Below, piece after piece: positions 8,653-17,307 of a stretch of 45,832 bases of DNA. The position numbers and the translations under genes were made by a program. The stretch is taken from assembly GCA_937928005.1 (NCBI GenBank), contig CALFVD010000117.1, positions 1 through 45,832 of the forward strand, given 5' to 3'. Position 1 is the stretch's first letter. Each line of letters starts with the position of its first letter. Origin of the DNA: an uncultured Neomegalonema sp. GTDB taxonomy: Bacteria; Pseudomonadota; Alphaproteobacteria; Rhodobacterales; Rhodobacteraceae. The notes under the pieces are model-generated. The model saw only the letters and a program-made list of their open reading frames with translations, was not told where the DNA came from and did no database searches.

Positions 8653-8922
8653 ATGAAGCGTGCCACCGATATCGCCGCCATGATCAATAATGACCGCATG
8701 GCGGCGGGGGCGGCACTTGATGAAGCATTGATGGCCTTGCATGGCTCGGGCGAGCCGAGTGAGTTATGCGCGCTTCATCAGCTCGCGGCGCAGTTTTGGG
8801 GCGATGACACCGCTCAGGCCGCTTTTCATAGGACACACGCCTATATTTACGCATTAGAAGCAGGCGATCGGGAGGCTGAAGCAGCATTATTCGAGACTTT
8901 AGCAGCGGAAGGTCGCATATAA
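8653..8922 (+). CDS. Small hypothetical protein following fabI
   Basis: 89 aa, unknown. Predicted all-helical and mildly acidic, with tetratricopeptide-like spacing (LHQLAAQFWGDDTAQAAFHRTHAYIYALEAGDREAEAALFETLAAEGR): the last 40 residues resemble a single helix-turn-helix repeat of the TPR type. The ATG at 8653 is chosen because it lies one base after the fabI stop; a start nine codons earlier inside fabI is possible. Coupled expression with fabI suggests a helper or merely a hitchhiker. Confidence 0.6.
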   Translation: MKRATDIAAMINNDRMAAGAALDEALMALHGSGEPSELCALHQLAAQFWGDDTAQAAFHRTHAYIYALEAGDREAEAALFETLAAEGRI

Positions 8923-8948
8923 ACGCAAACTATATAAAGCCGCTTAAA

Positions 8949-9491
8949 TCAACCCGTGGCAGAAATCGCGGCCATCAAAGCCTTCGCACCTGCCGCAATT
9001 GAATCGGAGGTATCGACAGTTACCATATCGTGCTTGCGCGGACGCAGGCGGGCTGATTGGGCTAGATGCATGTCGATTTCGGTATCCGAACCATATTCCA
9101 TCGATGCAAGGCGGCGGCGCAGAACATCCATGCGTGCGGTGATATAGATGACTTTTATATTTGGGTAGAGTTCGCGCGCCTTGTCAATAATCGACGAATC
9201 GCATGAGAGGATAAGCGATTCGCCATCGCGTAGCTGCTTTGCTGCATCATGGGTCATACCATAGCGAAACCCATCACAATCCCACTGAAGAGCAAACATA
9301 TCGCGCCTCATGTAGTGTAGGAATCTGTCCGGCGAAACAGAGCCGACAACACAGGTATTGTTACTATGCTGCGCCGAAACGATCAGCGGGGCGCGTCCCA
9401 TATCCGGGCGTGCAGCCAGCACAGCATCGATAAGTGCTTGCTTACCAGACCCGCTAGGGCCGACAATCATGTACAAGGTGCCGTATGCCAT
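8949..9491 (-). CDS. PhnN-like P-loop kinase (ribose 1,5-bisphosphokinase family)
   Basis: 180 aa guanylate-kinase-fold protein. The P-loop GPSGSGKQ is near the N-terminus, MRRDMFALQWDCDGFRYGM matches the PhnN substrate region, and DGESLILSCDSSIIDKA fits the following segment. PhnN phosphorylates ribose 1,5-bisphosphate to PRPP in phosphonate breakdown by C-P lyase. No other phn gene is in the window, so this copy is an orphan and its substrate is inferred from the fold. The ATG at 9491 is preferred; a TTG at 9539 would add 16 hydrophobic residues. It ends close to the small gene at 8653 (convergent). Confidence 0.7.
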   Translation of the reverse strand: MAYGTLYMIVGPSGSGKQALIDAVLAARPDMGRAPLIVSAQHSNNTCVVGSVSPDRFLHYMRRDMFALQWDCDGFRYGMTHDAAKQLRDGESLILSCDSSIIDKARELYPNIKVIYITARMDVLRRRLASMEYGSDTEIDMHLAQSARLRPRKHDMVTVDTSDSIAAGAKALMAAISATG

Positions 9492-9663
9492 ATGTGACAG
9501 TGACCTTAGAGTCAGAACGAAGATCGGTACGATCACCAACCCGAAACCACAGCTTCGGCGCTGAATGTTTCTAAATCGTAAATACGTTTAATGTGGCCAT
9601 ATTAGTCGTCAGGATTGTAGCGCGTATGTCCATGTCTTCGTCGCGTCGAATAGGAGAGTTTCA

Positions 9664-10056
9664 ATGTCAACACGGATGCCCGGACTGACCGCATCGATCA
9701 ATATGTTGGGTGATGAGCTGGAGCCGTGTTCGATGGACCCTGTTACCGGATTCATCCGCAACGGGTGCTGTGAAGCGCATATCGACGATGCGGGGGCGCA
9801 TACGGTCTGTGCCGTGATGACGGCTGATTTCTTGGAATTCTCCAAGGCAGAGGGCAATGACCTATCTACGCCGCGACCGGAATTCGGGTTTGCGGGGCTA
9901 AAGCCGGGGGATCGGTGGTGCCTATGCGCTGCCCGCTGGCGGCAAGCTTACGAAGCAGGGAAAGCGCCGCGCGTATTACTACGAGCAACACATCGCGAGG
10001 CATCGACCATCGTGCCCCACGCGGCGCTTGTATCGCACGCGCTGGATGCAAATTGA
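9664..10056 (+). CDS. DUF2237 family protein
   Basis: 130 aa. The sequence follows the DUF2237 pattern closely: NMLGDELEPCSMDPVTGF, the cysteine pair NGCCEAH, HTVCAVMTADFLEFSKAEGNDLS, and GLKPGDRWCLCAARW. The conserved cysteines and histidines suggest metal or thiol chemistry, but no function is established that I know. GGAGAG lies five bases before the ATG. Monocistronic; its stop is only three bases from the convergent pccA stop. Confidence 0.85.
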   Translation: MSTRMPGLTASINMLGDELEPCSMDPVTGFIRNGCCEAHIDDAGAHTVCAVMTADFLEFSKAEGNDLSTPRPEFGFAGLKPGDRWCLCAARWRQAYEAGKAPRVLLRATHREASTIVPHAALVSHALDAN

Positions 10057-10059
10057 GGG

Positions 10060-12081
10060 TCAGGCTTCGCCAAATTCCATGATCACGTCGTCTACGGCGA
10101 GGCTGTCGCCCGGGGCGGCTTTGATCGAAGAGACGATAGCGCGTTTCTCGGCGCGCAGGACGTTTTCCATCTTCATGGCCTCTACAACGGCCAGCGCCTG
10201 ACCTTCCTGCACCTCGTCGCCCTCGGCCACGGCGACCGAAACGACTAATCCGGGCATGGGGCAGAGCAGGAATTTTGAGGTGTCTGGCGGTAGCTTGACC
10301 GGCATCAGGGCAGCAAGCTCGGCTGCACGAGGGCTACGCACGGCGACGATCAGATCGGCACCACGCCAGCGGATGCGAGTACCATTTGCAACCGGCGCGA
10401 TCTTCATGGTGACGGTTTCACCGCCGATATCAGCCACGACCAGCGATTGCCCCGGCGTCCAATCAGTCGTGATGTTCCAGCGATCACCGCTCTCCATCTC
10501 AACTTCGACCATGTCTCCGTCGGTTAGGACGCTGATACCGTGGGCAGAGCGGCCCGCAACAGGGTCGTCGATCATGGCAATCCAGTCCCGCGCAATTTTG
10601 CGGCGGCGTCCATCTAGCGCGCCCGAAATCTTTGTTTTGCGCGTTTCGGCAATCGTATGGGTCAGTGCGGCGATGGCGACAACCTTGTCGATTTCCGCAT
10701 CGGAGACGCTCGCGCCAGTGAAACCATCGGGATATTCTTCCTCGATGAAGGCGGTCGAGATATCACCTGAGATGAATTTTGGGTGGTTCATTACGGCTTG
10801 CAGGAATGGGATATTGTGGCCGATGCCCTCCAGCTCAAACCCGTCAAGAGCCGCGCGCATTCCGGCAATGGCTGCCTCACGGCCCGGTGCCCACGTGCAG
10901 AGCTTGGCGATCATGGGGTCGTAATACATCGAAATTTCACCGCCCTCCTCAACGCCCGTGTCATTACGCACGACATGGATGTCAGACGAGCCTTCAGCGG
11001 GCGGACGGTAGCGGGTCAAGCGACCGATGGAAGGAAGGAAGTTGCGGTAAGGATCTTCGGCATAGAGACGCGATTCCATCGCCCAGCCGTTGAGTGTCAC
11101 GTCTTCCTGCTTGATTTCCAACCGCTCGCCCGCCGCAACGCGGATCATCTGTTCCACGAGATCAATGCCGGTGATGAGTTCAGTAACGGGATGTTCGACT
11201 TGCAGACGTGTATTCATTTCGAGGAAATAGAAATTACGATCAGGATCAACGATGAACTCAACCGTCCCGGCAGAACAATAATCGACGGCCTTCGAGAGCG
11301 CGACGGCCTGCTCACCCATCGCGCGGCGGGTGGCTTCGTCTAGGAAGGGGGACGGCGCTTCCTCGATGACTTTCTGGTTGCGGCGCTGAATCGAGCATTC
11401 ACGCTCACCAAGGTAGATAGTGTTGCCGTGCTGGTCGCCGAGCACTTGAATTTCGATATGGCGGGGTTTTTGGACGAATTTTTCAATGAAAATGCGTTCA
11501 TCGCCAAAAGAAGAACGCGCTTCGGAGCGGGAGAGTGCAAAGCCTTCACGCGCCTCATCATCGTTCCACGCAATGCGCATCCCTTTGCCGCCGCCGCCCG
11601 CGCTGGCCTTAATCATCACGGGATAGCCGATCTGAGTCGCGATAGTGACCGCTTCTTCAGCATCTTCGATCAGGCCCATATGGCCGGGAACGGTGGAAAC
11701 ACCTGCTTCATCGGCGAGTTTTTTGGAGGTGATCTTATCGCCCATCGCCTCGATTGCACCCACGGGCGGGCCGATGAAGGCAATGCCTTCGGCCTTCAAT
11801 GCCTCGGCGAATTTAGCATTCTCGGAGAGGAAACCGTAGCCGGGATGCACAGCCTGCGCGCCGGTCTGGCGGATGGCATCGAGGATTTTGTCCATCACCA
11901 GATAGCTTTCGGCGGCGACGGCAGGGCCGATATGCACGGCCTCATCGGCCATCCGGGCGTGGGGCGCATTCGCATCGGCATCGGAATAGATGGCGACGGT
12001 CTTGATGCCCATACGGCGGGCAGTCTTCATCACACGGCAGGCGATCTCGCCCCGGTTGGCGATCAGGATTTTCTCGAACAT
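10060..12081 (-). CDS. pccA: Propionyl-CoA carboxylase alpha subunit (biotin carboxylase plus biotin carrier)
   Basis: Carboxylates its own biotin with ATP and bicarbonate and delivers CO2 to the beta subunit, giving methylmalonyl-CoA from propionyl-CoA. Domains: biotin carboxylase (1-about 450; ANRGEIACRV, ATP-grasp GGGGKGMRIAW, EMNTRLQVEHPVTE), a BT linker that contacts the beta subunit (about 510-590; NITTDWTPGQSLVV), and a biotin carrier domain with the biotinylated lysine at about K637 in EAMKMEN. At 673 aa it fits the PccA length known from Ruegeria. Methylcrotonyl-CoA carboxylase alpha is the alternative, but the BT segment favours PccA. The ATG at 12081 is chosen (MFEKILIANRGE); open frame extends 26 codons further. 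pccB is not in the window. The methylmalonyl-CoA epimerase at 45.7 kb belongs to the same route. Confidence 0.88.
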   Translation of the reverse strand: MFEKILIANRGEIACRVMKTARRMGIKTVAIYSDADANAPHARMADEAVHIGPAVAAESYLVMDKILDAIRQTGAQAVHPGYGFLSENAKFAEALKAEGIAFIGPPVGAIEAMGDKITSKKLADEAGVSTVPGHMGLIEDAEEAVTIATQIGYPVMIKASAGGGGKGMRIAWNDDEAREGFALSRSEARSSFGDERIFIEKFVQKPRHIEIQVLGDQHGNTIYLGERECSIQRRNQKVIEEAPSPFLDEATRRAMGEQAVALSKAVDYCSAGTVEFIVDPDRNFYFLEMNTRLQVEHPVTELITGIDLVEQMIRVAAGERLEIKQEDVTLNGWAMESRLYAEDPYRNFLPSIGRLTRYRPPAEGSSDIHVVRNDTGVEEGGEISMYYDPMIAKLCTWAPGREAAIAGMRAALDGFELEGIGHNIPFLQAVMNHPKFISGDISTAFIEEEYPDGFTGASVSDAEIDKVVAIAALTHTIAETRKTKISGALDGRRRKIARDWIAMIDDPVAGRSAHGISVLTDGDMVEVEMESGDRWNITTDWTPGQSLVVADIGGETVTMKIAPVANGTRIRWRGADLIVAVRSPRAAELAALMPVKLPPDTSKFLLCPMPGLVVSVAVAEGDEVQEGQALAVVEAMKMENVLRAEKRAIVSSIKAAPGDSLAVDDVIMEFGEA

Positions 12082-12229
12082 GCGCATCCCCAAGTTACGG
12101 CTGACCGTCTCTATCGCTGGAACCGGGGTTGGCGCAAGATTCGTTCGCACATGCAGCACGAGATAACGTGCAAGATGCGCTATCGGAACGCGCGGCGGTC
12201 AGGTCAAGGACGCCGCGCGCCGAAGCGGG

Positions 12230-12457
12230 TTATTCGAGATCGAAGGTGACATCCGGTCCCGCTGCCTCACCAGGGCGGGCTTCTTCGTAATCACCGAATG
12301 TCTCGCCCGTTCCGCCAGACGTATCACTCAAATCGAAGGTATAGATTCCGGTTGATACCGTCGTCGTTTCAGTGACGGTCGATGTTGCCGTGCCATCCTG
12401 CGCAAAGGCGGGAACGGCGAAGGCAATGGCAGCGAGGGTAAGGGATACTGTTTTCAT
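12230..12457 (-). CDS. Small secreted hypothetical protein
   Basis: 75 aa with a signal peptide (MKTVSLTLAAIAFAVPAFA, cleavage after about residue 19-20) followed by a short threonine/serine-rich and acidic mature part (TSTVTETTTVSTGIYTF, ending PDVTFDLE). No domain recognised. GGAG lies six bases before the ATG at 12457, which fixes the start. Lies between pccA and the HCCA isomerase gene. Confidence 0.6.
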   Translation of the reverse strand: MKTVSLTLAAIAFAVPAFAQDGTATSTVTETTTVSTGIYTFDLSDTSGGTGETFGDYEEARPGEAAGPDVTFDLE

Positions 12458-12639
12458 GATGATCTCCATTGCTATCTCCAGCAAGAAAATCTGGTGCGAT
12501 ATCTCTTCGTGTCACGGTTGAAGACTACACATTCACGAAAATATGAGCAGGGTCATTTGACGGTAGAATCTTCTTGCCGCCGGTTGCTGCGTGGCGCATT
12601 CCTGCCGGGAACAGGGTGCTTCAATTCTAAGGAAACAGC

Positions 12640-13233
12640 ATGGCGCATATCGATTATTACTTCACCGTTCTTTCGCCCTTCGCTTATCTAGCCGGAGACC
12701 GCATGGAACAGGTCGCGGCACGGCACGGGGCGGATATCGCCTATAAGCCGGTCGATATCATGGCCCTGTTCGCGGAGATGGGTGGCACGCCCCCGGCGCA
12801 GCGGCACGAGTCGCGCAAGGAATACCGGATGCAGGAACTCAAGCGCCTATCGAAGCTCAATGATATGCCAATGAACTTTCAACCCGCCCATTGGCCCGTG
12901 GACCCCAAACCCTCTTCTGCAATGATCGTGGCGGCACAAGCGGCGGGTGCCGATGCAGGGGCGCTATCGCGGGCGGTAATGAAGGCCGTCTGGGCCGAGG
13001 AACGCGATATCTCCGATGCAGCGACGCTGGAGATGATCCTCAGCGAAACAGGGATCGACCGGGCTACACTGGCCCCGCATATGGATGCGGCACATGCGGC
13101 TTTTGACACGATGACCAGCGAAGGCATGGCAAATGGCGTATTCGGCGCGCCTTTCTATGTCGTTGATGGTCAGCGGTTCTGGGGTCAGGACCGGATCGGG
13201 CACCTGGATGCACATCTTGCAGGCGAGCTGTGA
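12640..13233 (+). CDS. 2-hydroxychromene-2-carboxylate isomerase family protein (DsbA-like fold)
   Basis: 197 aa. The N-terminus IDYYFTVLSPFAYLAGDR carries the serine (S12) that replaces the DsbA cysteine in HCCA isomerases and kappa-class GSTs; the C-terminal GVFGAPFYVVDGQRFWGQDR is the matching cis-proline and glutathione-binding region. The enzyme isomerises 2-hydroxychromene-2-carboxylate in naphthalene breakdown with glutathione, but no other aromatic pathway gene is nearby, so the real substrate is open. AAGGAA precedes the ATG. It overlaps the MOSC gene by 4 nt (GTGA), so the pair is coupled. Confidence 0.85.
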   Translation: MAHIDYYFTVLSPFAYLAGDRMEQVAARHGADIAYKPVDIMALFAEMGGTPPAQRHESRKEYRMQELKRLSKLNDMPMNFQPAHWPVDPKPSSAMIVAAQAAGADAGALSRAVMKAVWAEERDISDAATLEMILSETGIDRATLAPHMDAAHAAFDTMTSEGMANGVFGAPFYVVDGQRFWGQDRIGHLDAHLAGEL

Positions 13234-13985
13234 CAATAAGGCTGGCAGCGATCTGGCGGCATCCCGTAAAGTCGCTAGGTGCCGAGACACTGGATGCCGC
13301 AACGTTGCGTAAAGGCGAGGCATTGCCGGGGGATCGGGCCTATGCTGTGGCGCATGGGAAAAGCGAGCATGAAGCTGGCGCATGGTCAAGTTGCGGCAAT
13401 TTTCTGCGCGTAACGAACATCCCGGCGCTGGCAAGGCCCGTCCTCACATTTAATCCTGAAAGTGAGGTGCTGACCCTTACAGATAACGGGGCAACCACCA
13501 GCTATGCGCTTGCTACAGATGCCGGGCGCAGGGCTTTGGCGGCATGGATGGGCGCGACGGCGGGAACGATCCGGCCCGGTCCTTACAGTGTTGCAGCCGT
13601 GCCGGAGGTATCGCTGACCGATGTGCGGGCGCAATGCCCGTCGGTAATGTCGCTGGCAAGCCTGCGCGATCTCTCCGCAAGGGTAGGAGCAGAACTCGAT
13701 ATGCGGCGATTCCGGGGGAACCTGTGGATCGACGGTGAGGATTTGGAGCCTTGGGCGGAACTTGGCTGGGCGGGAAATCTACTCACGGTCGGGGGTGCGC
13801 GGTTGGCGATGACAAAGCCAATCGAGCGGTGCCTCGCCATTGCCGCCGACCCGGTGACGGGGGAACGCGGGGATAATCCGATGCCTGCGCTGAAAGGGCT
13901 GCGGAGTGATCCGCTGTTCGGGATGCTGGCGATGGTTGAGCAAGGTGGGGCGGTTTCAATAGGCGATACGGTCACGCTGGAATAA
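13230..13985 (+). CDS. MOSC domain protein
   Basis: 251 aa. N-terminal beta-barrel MOSC_N part (IWRHPVKSLGAETLDAA) and C-terminal MOSC core with the conserved cysteine C201 in TKPIERCLAIAADP, the residue that binds sulfur or the molybdenum cofactor in YcbX/mARC-type proteins. GDRAYAV (34-40) and FRGNLWIDG (161-169) are typical family stretches. Likely a molybdenum-dependent reductase of N-hydroxylated compounds or a sulfur carrier, by family. Starts with GTG inside the stop of the preceding gene and is followed by a hairpin terminator at 14001. Confidence 0.85.
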   Translation: MTIRLAAIWRHPVKSLGAETLDAATLRKGEALPGDRAYAVAHGKSEHEAGAWSSCGNFLRVTNIPALARPVLTFNPESEVLTLTDNGATTSYALATDAGRRALAAWMGATAGTIRPGPYSVAAVPEVSLTDVRAQCPSVMSLASLRDLSARVGAELDMRRFRGNLWIDGEDLEPWAELGWAGNLLTVGGARLAMTKPIERCLAIAADPVTGERGDNPMPALKGLRSDPLFGMLAMVEQGGAVSIGDTVTLE

Positions 13986-14000
13986 CCCGCCCATCGACAT

Positions 14001-14043
14001 CTAGTGGATTGTTTCCAACGAAACAAACCCACTAGATTTTGGT
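14001..14043 (+). terminator. Terminator after the MOSC gene
   Basis: CTAGTGG pairs with CCACTAG, with an inner GTTTC/GAAAC stem, one bulge and a CAAC loop; TTTT follows the stem. Confidence 0.65.
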
Positions 14044-14131
14044 TTGATGGATCAACTTATCTCGACATTTGAACAAGATAACCGAGAGGCCCGCGCAAAA
14101 TTGTGGGATTCAAAATGTCTCGGTCGATCCA

Positions 14132-14227
14132 CTAAAGCCAATTGCGACTATCCTGAATCACCAAGCGCCATGTTTCGTGCAGGTCTTGGTGCGAAACATG
14201 GCTCAGGTTTATCGCAAATGGCTATAG
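14132..14227 (-). repeat. 95-bp palindromic repeat, copy B
   Basis: Minus orientation, from CTAAAGCC to GGCTATAG. Inner arms CGCCATGTTTCG and CGAAACATGG. The last bases supply the final leucine codon and TAG stop of the alpha/beta hydrolase on the minus strand. Confidence 0.85.
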
Positions 14228-14971
14228 AAATTCATCTAGATGCGCATGGAATACCGCCGGATCCTCAAGATGGGCGGCATGGGCGCATCCTTTCATCAGG
14301 GCAAGGCGGCTGTTGGGGATACCATCCAGTAGCGCGTCGATCTGAGCGCGCGGATAGGAACGGTCATTGTCGCCCCAGATGACCAAAGTCGGGGCGACAA
14401 TGCGGGATAGGTTCGCCGTGCCGTTCCAGTTTTCCCATGCGGTCAGGCTGGCCAACGCCGCTTGTTCCGTGCCTTTCTTTCCTTCAGCGAGGCAGGCAGC
14501 ATAGCCGGGGGCGGCTTCGCCATCATTCAACCATGTGGCGGCGATCATGCGCATGGTCGCCTCTACGCCATCGCGGCGGATGCGGGCGCGGGAGGCATCG
14601 AGCGTCTCGAACCGGCCCGGCAACAGGCCGACGCAGCCCGTGCCATAGAGAATGAGACGGGTAACGCGGTCAGGTTGCTGCGCAATCATTTCCTGCACCA
14701 CCATGCCACCCATCGAATGACCCAGCAGCGCGATATGCCTCATGCCCTGCGCATCCAAAGTCGCCCAGACCTGTGCGGCATGGGCGGCGATACTGTCGGG
14801 AGCGGTCAGATGCGCGCTATCGCCAAACCCGGCGAGGCTGGGCGCGATGACGTCGAAACGGGGGGCGAAGTGTTCGATTTCGGCGGTCCAGTGCCCTGCA
14901 CCACCGAAATAGCCATGGACGAGAACGAGGGGTGGGCCATTGCCTGCCCGTGTGACCGTCAGCGTTTCCAT
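14222..14971 (-). CDS. Alpha/beta hydrolase
   Basis: 249 aa, complete single-domain fold. Nucleophile elbow GHSMGG (S86), acid in WGDNDRS (about D201/D203) and histidine in CAHAAHLEDP (about H231) make the catalytic triad. The oxyanion region LVLVHGYFGG is normal. A carboxylesterase or C-C hydrolase of unknown substrate; no aromatic ring-cleavage gene is nearby. It is divergent from the GGT gene with 58 bp between starts. The last sense codon and the stop come from repeat copy B, so the original C-terminus may have been altered by the repeat. Confidence 0.88.
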   Translation of the reverse strand: METLTVTRAGNGPPLVLVHGYFGGAGHWTAEIEHFAPRFDVIAPSLAGFGDSAHLTAPDSIAAHAAQVWATLDAQGMRHIALLGHSMGGMVVQEMIAQQPDRVTRLILYGTGCVGLLPGRFETLDASRARIRRDGVEATMRMIAATWLNDGEAAPGYAACLAEGKKGTEQAALASLTAWENWNGTANLSRIVAPTLVIWGDNDRSYPRAQIDALLDGIPNSRLALMKGCAHAAHLEDPAVFHAHLDEFL

Positions 14972-15029
14972 GTCTTTCCCCTTCCGCGTGTTCGCGATAG
15001 CCTGACTTTAACGACAGGAGAGCGCCAGC

Positions 15030-16622
15030 ATGAAATTTCCCTTCCCCACGCCCTATCCCTCGCGCCGATCCGCCGTCATGGCGGAGAACATCGTCTCAAC
15101 CTCGCAACCGTTGGCGGCGCAGGCGGGGCTGGCAATGCTAACGCGGGGAGGGAATGCGGTAGATGCGGCGCTGGCCACGGCAATTACACTGACCGTGGTA
15201 GAGCCGACGGGGAACGGCCTTGGCTCGGATGGGTTCGCGATTATCTGGGACGGCGCGCGTTTGCACGGAATGAACGCAAGCGGGCGTTCCCCCGCCGCGT
15301 GGACGCCGGAACGATTTGGCGCGACGGGCGTACCAGAAACCGGGTGGAACTCGGTAAGCGTGCCGGGGATGGTCGGCGGGTGGGTGGCCCTGTCGGAAAA
15401 ATTCGGGAAGCTACCATTCGCTGACTTATTCAAGCCTGCGATCCGTTATGCGGAGGAAGGGTTCATCGTCTCGCCAATTATCGCGACGTTATGGGCGAAT
15501 GGAGCGAGTAATCTTGGCGATCAACCCGGTTTTGCGGACCATTTCATGCCGGGAGGGCGGGCACCCTTCGCTGGGGAACGGTTTGTGGCCAAGGACACGG
15601 CGCGGTCGCTGCGCCTAATTGCGCAGACGAAGGGCGAGGCGTTCTACCGGGGCGAGTTGGCCGAAAAGATGGTGGCGCATTCAGCGGCGAATGACGGCAC
15701 AATGACGATGGAGGATTTGGCGGCGGAAGCGCCGGATTGGTGCGGGACGATCCATGCGGGGTTCGACGGGGTCGATCTGCACGAGATCCCGCCGAACGGT
15801 CAGGGAATTGCGGCATGCATGGCGCTGGGGATGCTGGCGCATACGCCGGTGCGCGACTATGGGCCAGACGACCCGCGTGCGCTGCACCTTATGTGGGAGG
15901 CGATGAAACTGGCGTTTCGGGATATCGACGCCTATGTCGCAGACCCCGGCCATATGGCGGCGGTGACGGCGCAGGATATGCTCGATCCGGGGTATCTGAA
16001 ACAACGCGCGGTGCTGATTGATCCGGCGCGGGCACAGGATTTCGGGGCAGGTGCGCCAAAGCGGGGCGGCACAGTCTATCTGGCCACCGCCGATACGAAC
16101 GGGATGATGGTATCGTATATCCAGTCAAACTATGCGGGGTTCGGGTCCGGCGTGGTGGTGCCGGGAACGGGCATCCATATGCAGAATCGGGGCAGTGCAT
16201 TCGTGATGGCAGAAGGGCATCCGAACCGGGTTGGTCCCCGCAAGCGGCCTTTCCACACGATTATTCCCGGCTTCCTTATGGCGGAAGGCACGCCCCGCAT
16301 GGCTTTTGGTGTGATGGGTGGGCCGATGCAGGCGCAAGGGCATGTGCAGATGGTCCTACGAACGCAGCTATGGGGGCAGGACGTGCAAACCGCCGTAGAC
16401 GCGCCGCGCTGGCGGGTGACAGAAGGGCTGGGCATTGCTTGCGAGAGCGCGATGGATGCGGGGACGCTGCAAACCATGGCCGATCTAGGCCATGCGATTT
16501 CGTTGGAAACGCCCGATGCGGCCTTTGGTTTTGGGGGCGCGCAACTGGTGCATCGGCTGGATAGCGGCGGCTATGCGGGCGGATCAGACCCGCGCAAGGA
16601 CGGCTGTGCGGTCGGGTTCTGA
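15030..16622 (+). CDS. Gamma-glutamyltransferase family protein, cytoplasmic type
   Basis: 530 aa Ntn-hydrolase that should cleave itself before the nucleophile threonine T348 (PKRGGTVYL) to give large and small subunits. The N-terminal RRSAVMAENIVSTSQPLAAQAG and GGNAVDAALAT are GGT signatures; small-subunit NRGSAF and GVMGGPMQAQGHVQ complete the site. There is no signal peptide, unlike classical periplasmic GGT, so it is likely one of the cytosolic YwrD-like members, whose substrates are uncertain (glutathione, gamma-glutamyl compounds or acyl amides). GGAG precedes the ATG. Convergent with the next gene (six bases between stops). Confidence 0.88.
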   Translation: MKFPFPTPYPSRRSAVMAENIVSTSQPLAAQAGLAMLTRGGNAVDAALATAITLTVVEPTGNGLGSDGFAIIWDGARLHGMNASGRSPAAWTPERFGATGVPETGWNSVSVPGMVGGWVALSEKFGKLPFADLFKPAIRYAEEGFIVSPIIATLWANGASNLGDQPGFADHFMPGGRAPFAGERFVAKDTARSLRLIAQTKGEAFYRGELAEKMVAHSAANDGTMTMEDLAAEAPDWCGTIHAGFDGVDLHEIPPNGQGIAACMALGMLAHTPVRDYGPDDPRALHLMWEAMKLAFRDIDAYVADPGHMAAVTAQDMLDPGYLKQRAVLIDPARAQDFGAGAPKRGGTVYLATADTNGMMVSYIQSNYAGFGSGVVVPGTGIHMQNRGSAFVMAEGHPNRVGPRKRPFHTIIPGFLMAEGTPRMAFGVMGGPMQAQGHVQMVLRTQLWGQDVQTAVDAPRWRVTEGLGIACESAMDAGTLQTMADLGHAISLETPDAAFGFGGAQLVHRLDSGGYAGGSDPRKDGCAVGF

Positions 16623-16628
16623 AGGACG

Positions 16629-17162
16629 CTATGCTTCGCTCAATCCCTTCCGATACCGCTCGGCATTTGCGACGTAATGGGCGGCGGTGGCGCGGCATCG
16701 TTGGATTTCAGCTTTCGATAGGTCGCGGATGGCCTTGGCGGGACTGCCCAGCGCCAGTTTACCCGCCTCCACTTCGCGGCCTTCGGGCACCAATGCACCC
16801 GCGCCAACCAATGCGCCCAACCCGATCCGCGCACCATTTAACACAGTCGCTTTCATGCCGATCAGCGCGCCTGCGCCGATATGGCATCCGTGGACCATCG
16901 CCATATGACCCAATGTGACATCCTCTTCTAATGTCAGCGGAAAACCAGGGTCGGAATGGAGAACGCAGCCGTCCTGCACATTGCTACGTGGGCCTATGGT
17001 CATCACCTCATTATCACCGCGCAAGATAGCACCGAACCAAACACTTGCGCCCTCGGCGATGGTGACATTGCCGATGATGGTAGCGTCGGGCGCAACCCAT
17101 GCGGTGGGATGGATGGTCGGGGCGATGCCGTCTAGAGTGTAGAGCATGGAGCCGTCCGTCAC
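16629..17162 (-). CDS. Gamma-carbonic-anhydrase-like hexapeptide protein
   Basis: 177 aa. Repeated hexapeptide units (PDATIIGNVTIAEGASVWFG, GHMAMVHGCHIGAGALIGM, NGARIGLGALVGAGALV) form a left-handed beta helix, followed by a C-terminal helix (AEIQRCRATAAHYVANAERY). Histidines in LHSDPG, GHMAM and VHGCHIG match the three zinc ligands of gamma-class carbonic anhydrases. Activity in this YrdA/PaaY-like branch is variable. An ATG five codons later (17147, MLYTLDGI) is an alternative start. Confidence 0.88.
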   Translation of the reverse strand: MTDGSMLYTLDGIAPTIHPTAWVAPDATIIGNVTIAEGASVWFGAILRGDNEVMTIGPRSNVQDGCVLHSDPGFPLTLEEDVTLGHMAMVHGCHIGAGALIGMKATVLNGARIGLGALVGAGALVPEGREVEAGKLALGSPAKAIRDLSKAEIQRCRATAAHYVANAERYRKGLSEA

Positions 17163-17234
17163 TGAATTTACGTTATGCTGCCTGTAGCATATCGACCAAG
17201 CATCGCAATCCCATCATCTATCTCTTGCACAACT

Positions 17235-17261
17235 CTATGGAATACGTCACATATTCCATAG
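17235..17261. repeat. 27-bp near-palindrome, copy 2
   Basis: Perfect 10-bp arms CTATGGAATA and TATTCCATAG around CGTCACA, 46 bp before the ATG of the gene at 17308. 23 of 27 bases match copy 1 at 758-784. Probable operator of the downstream gene or a shared short mobile palindrome. Confidence 0.65.
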
Positions 17262-17307
17262 ATAAGAAAGCCATTATACTGTGGTTGTGGATAAAGGATG
17301 GAAAGCG

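Noticed and set aside
14044..14382. 112-codon plus-strand frame before the alpha/beta hydrolase
   Set aside because: Most of it is a translation of repeat copy B and the antisense of the hydrolase end; no protein signal.
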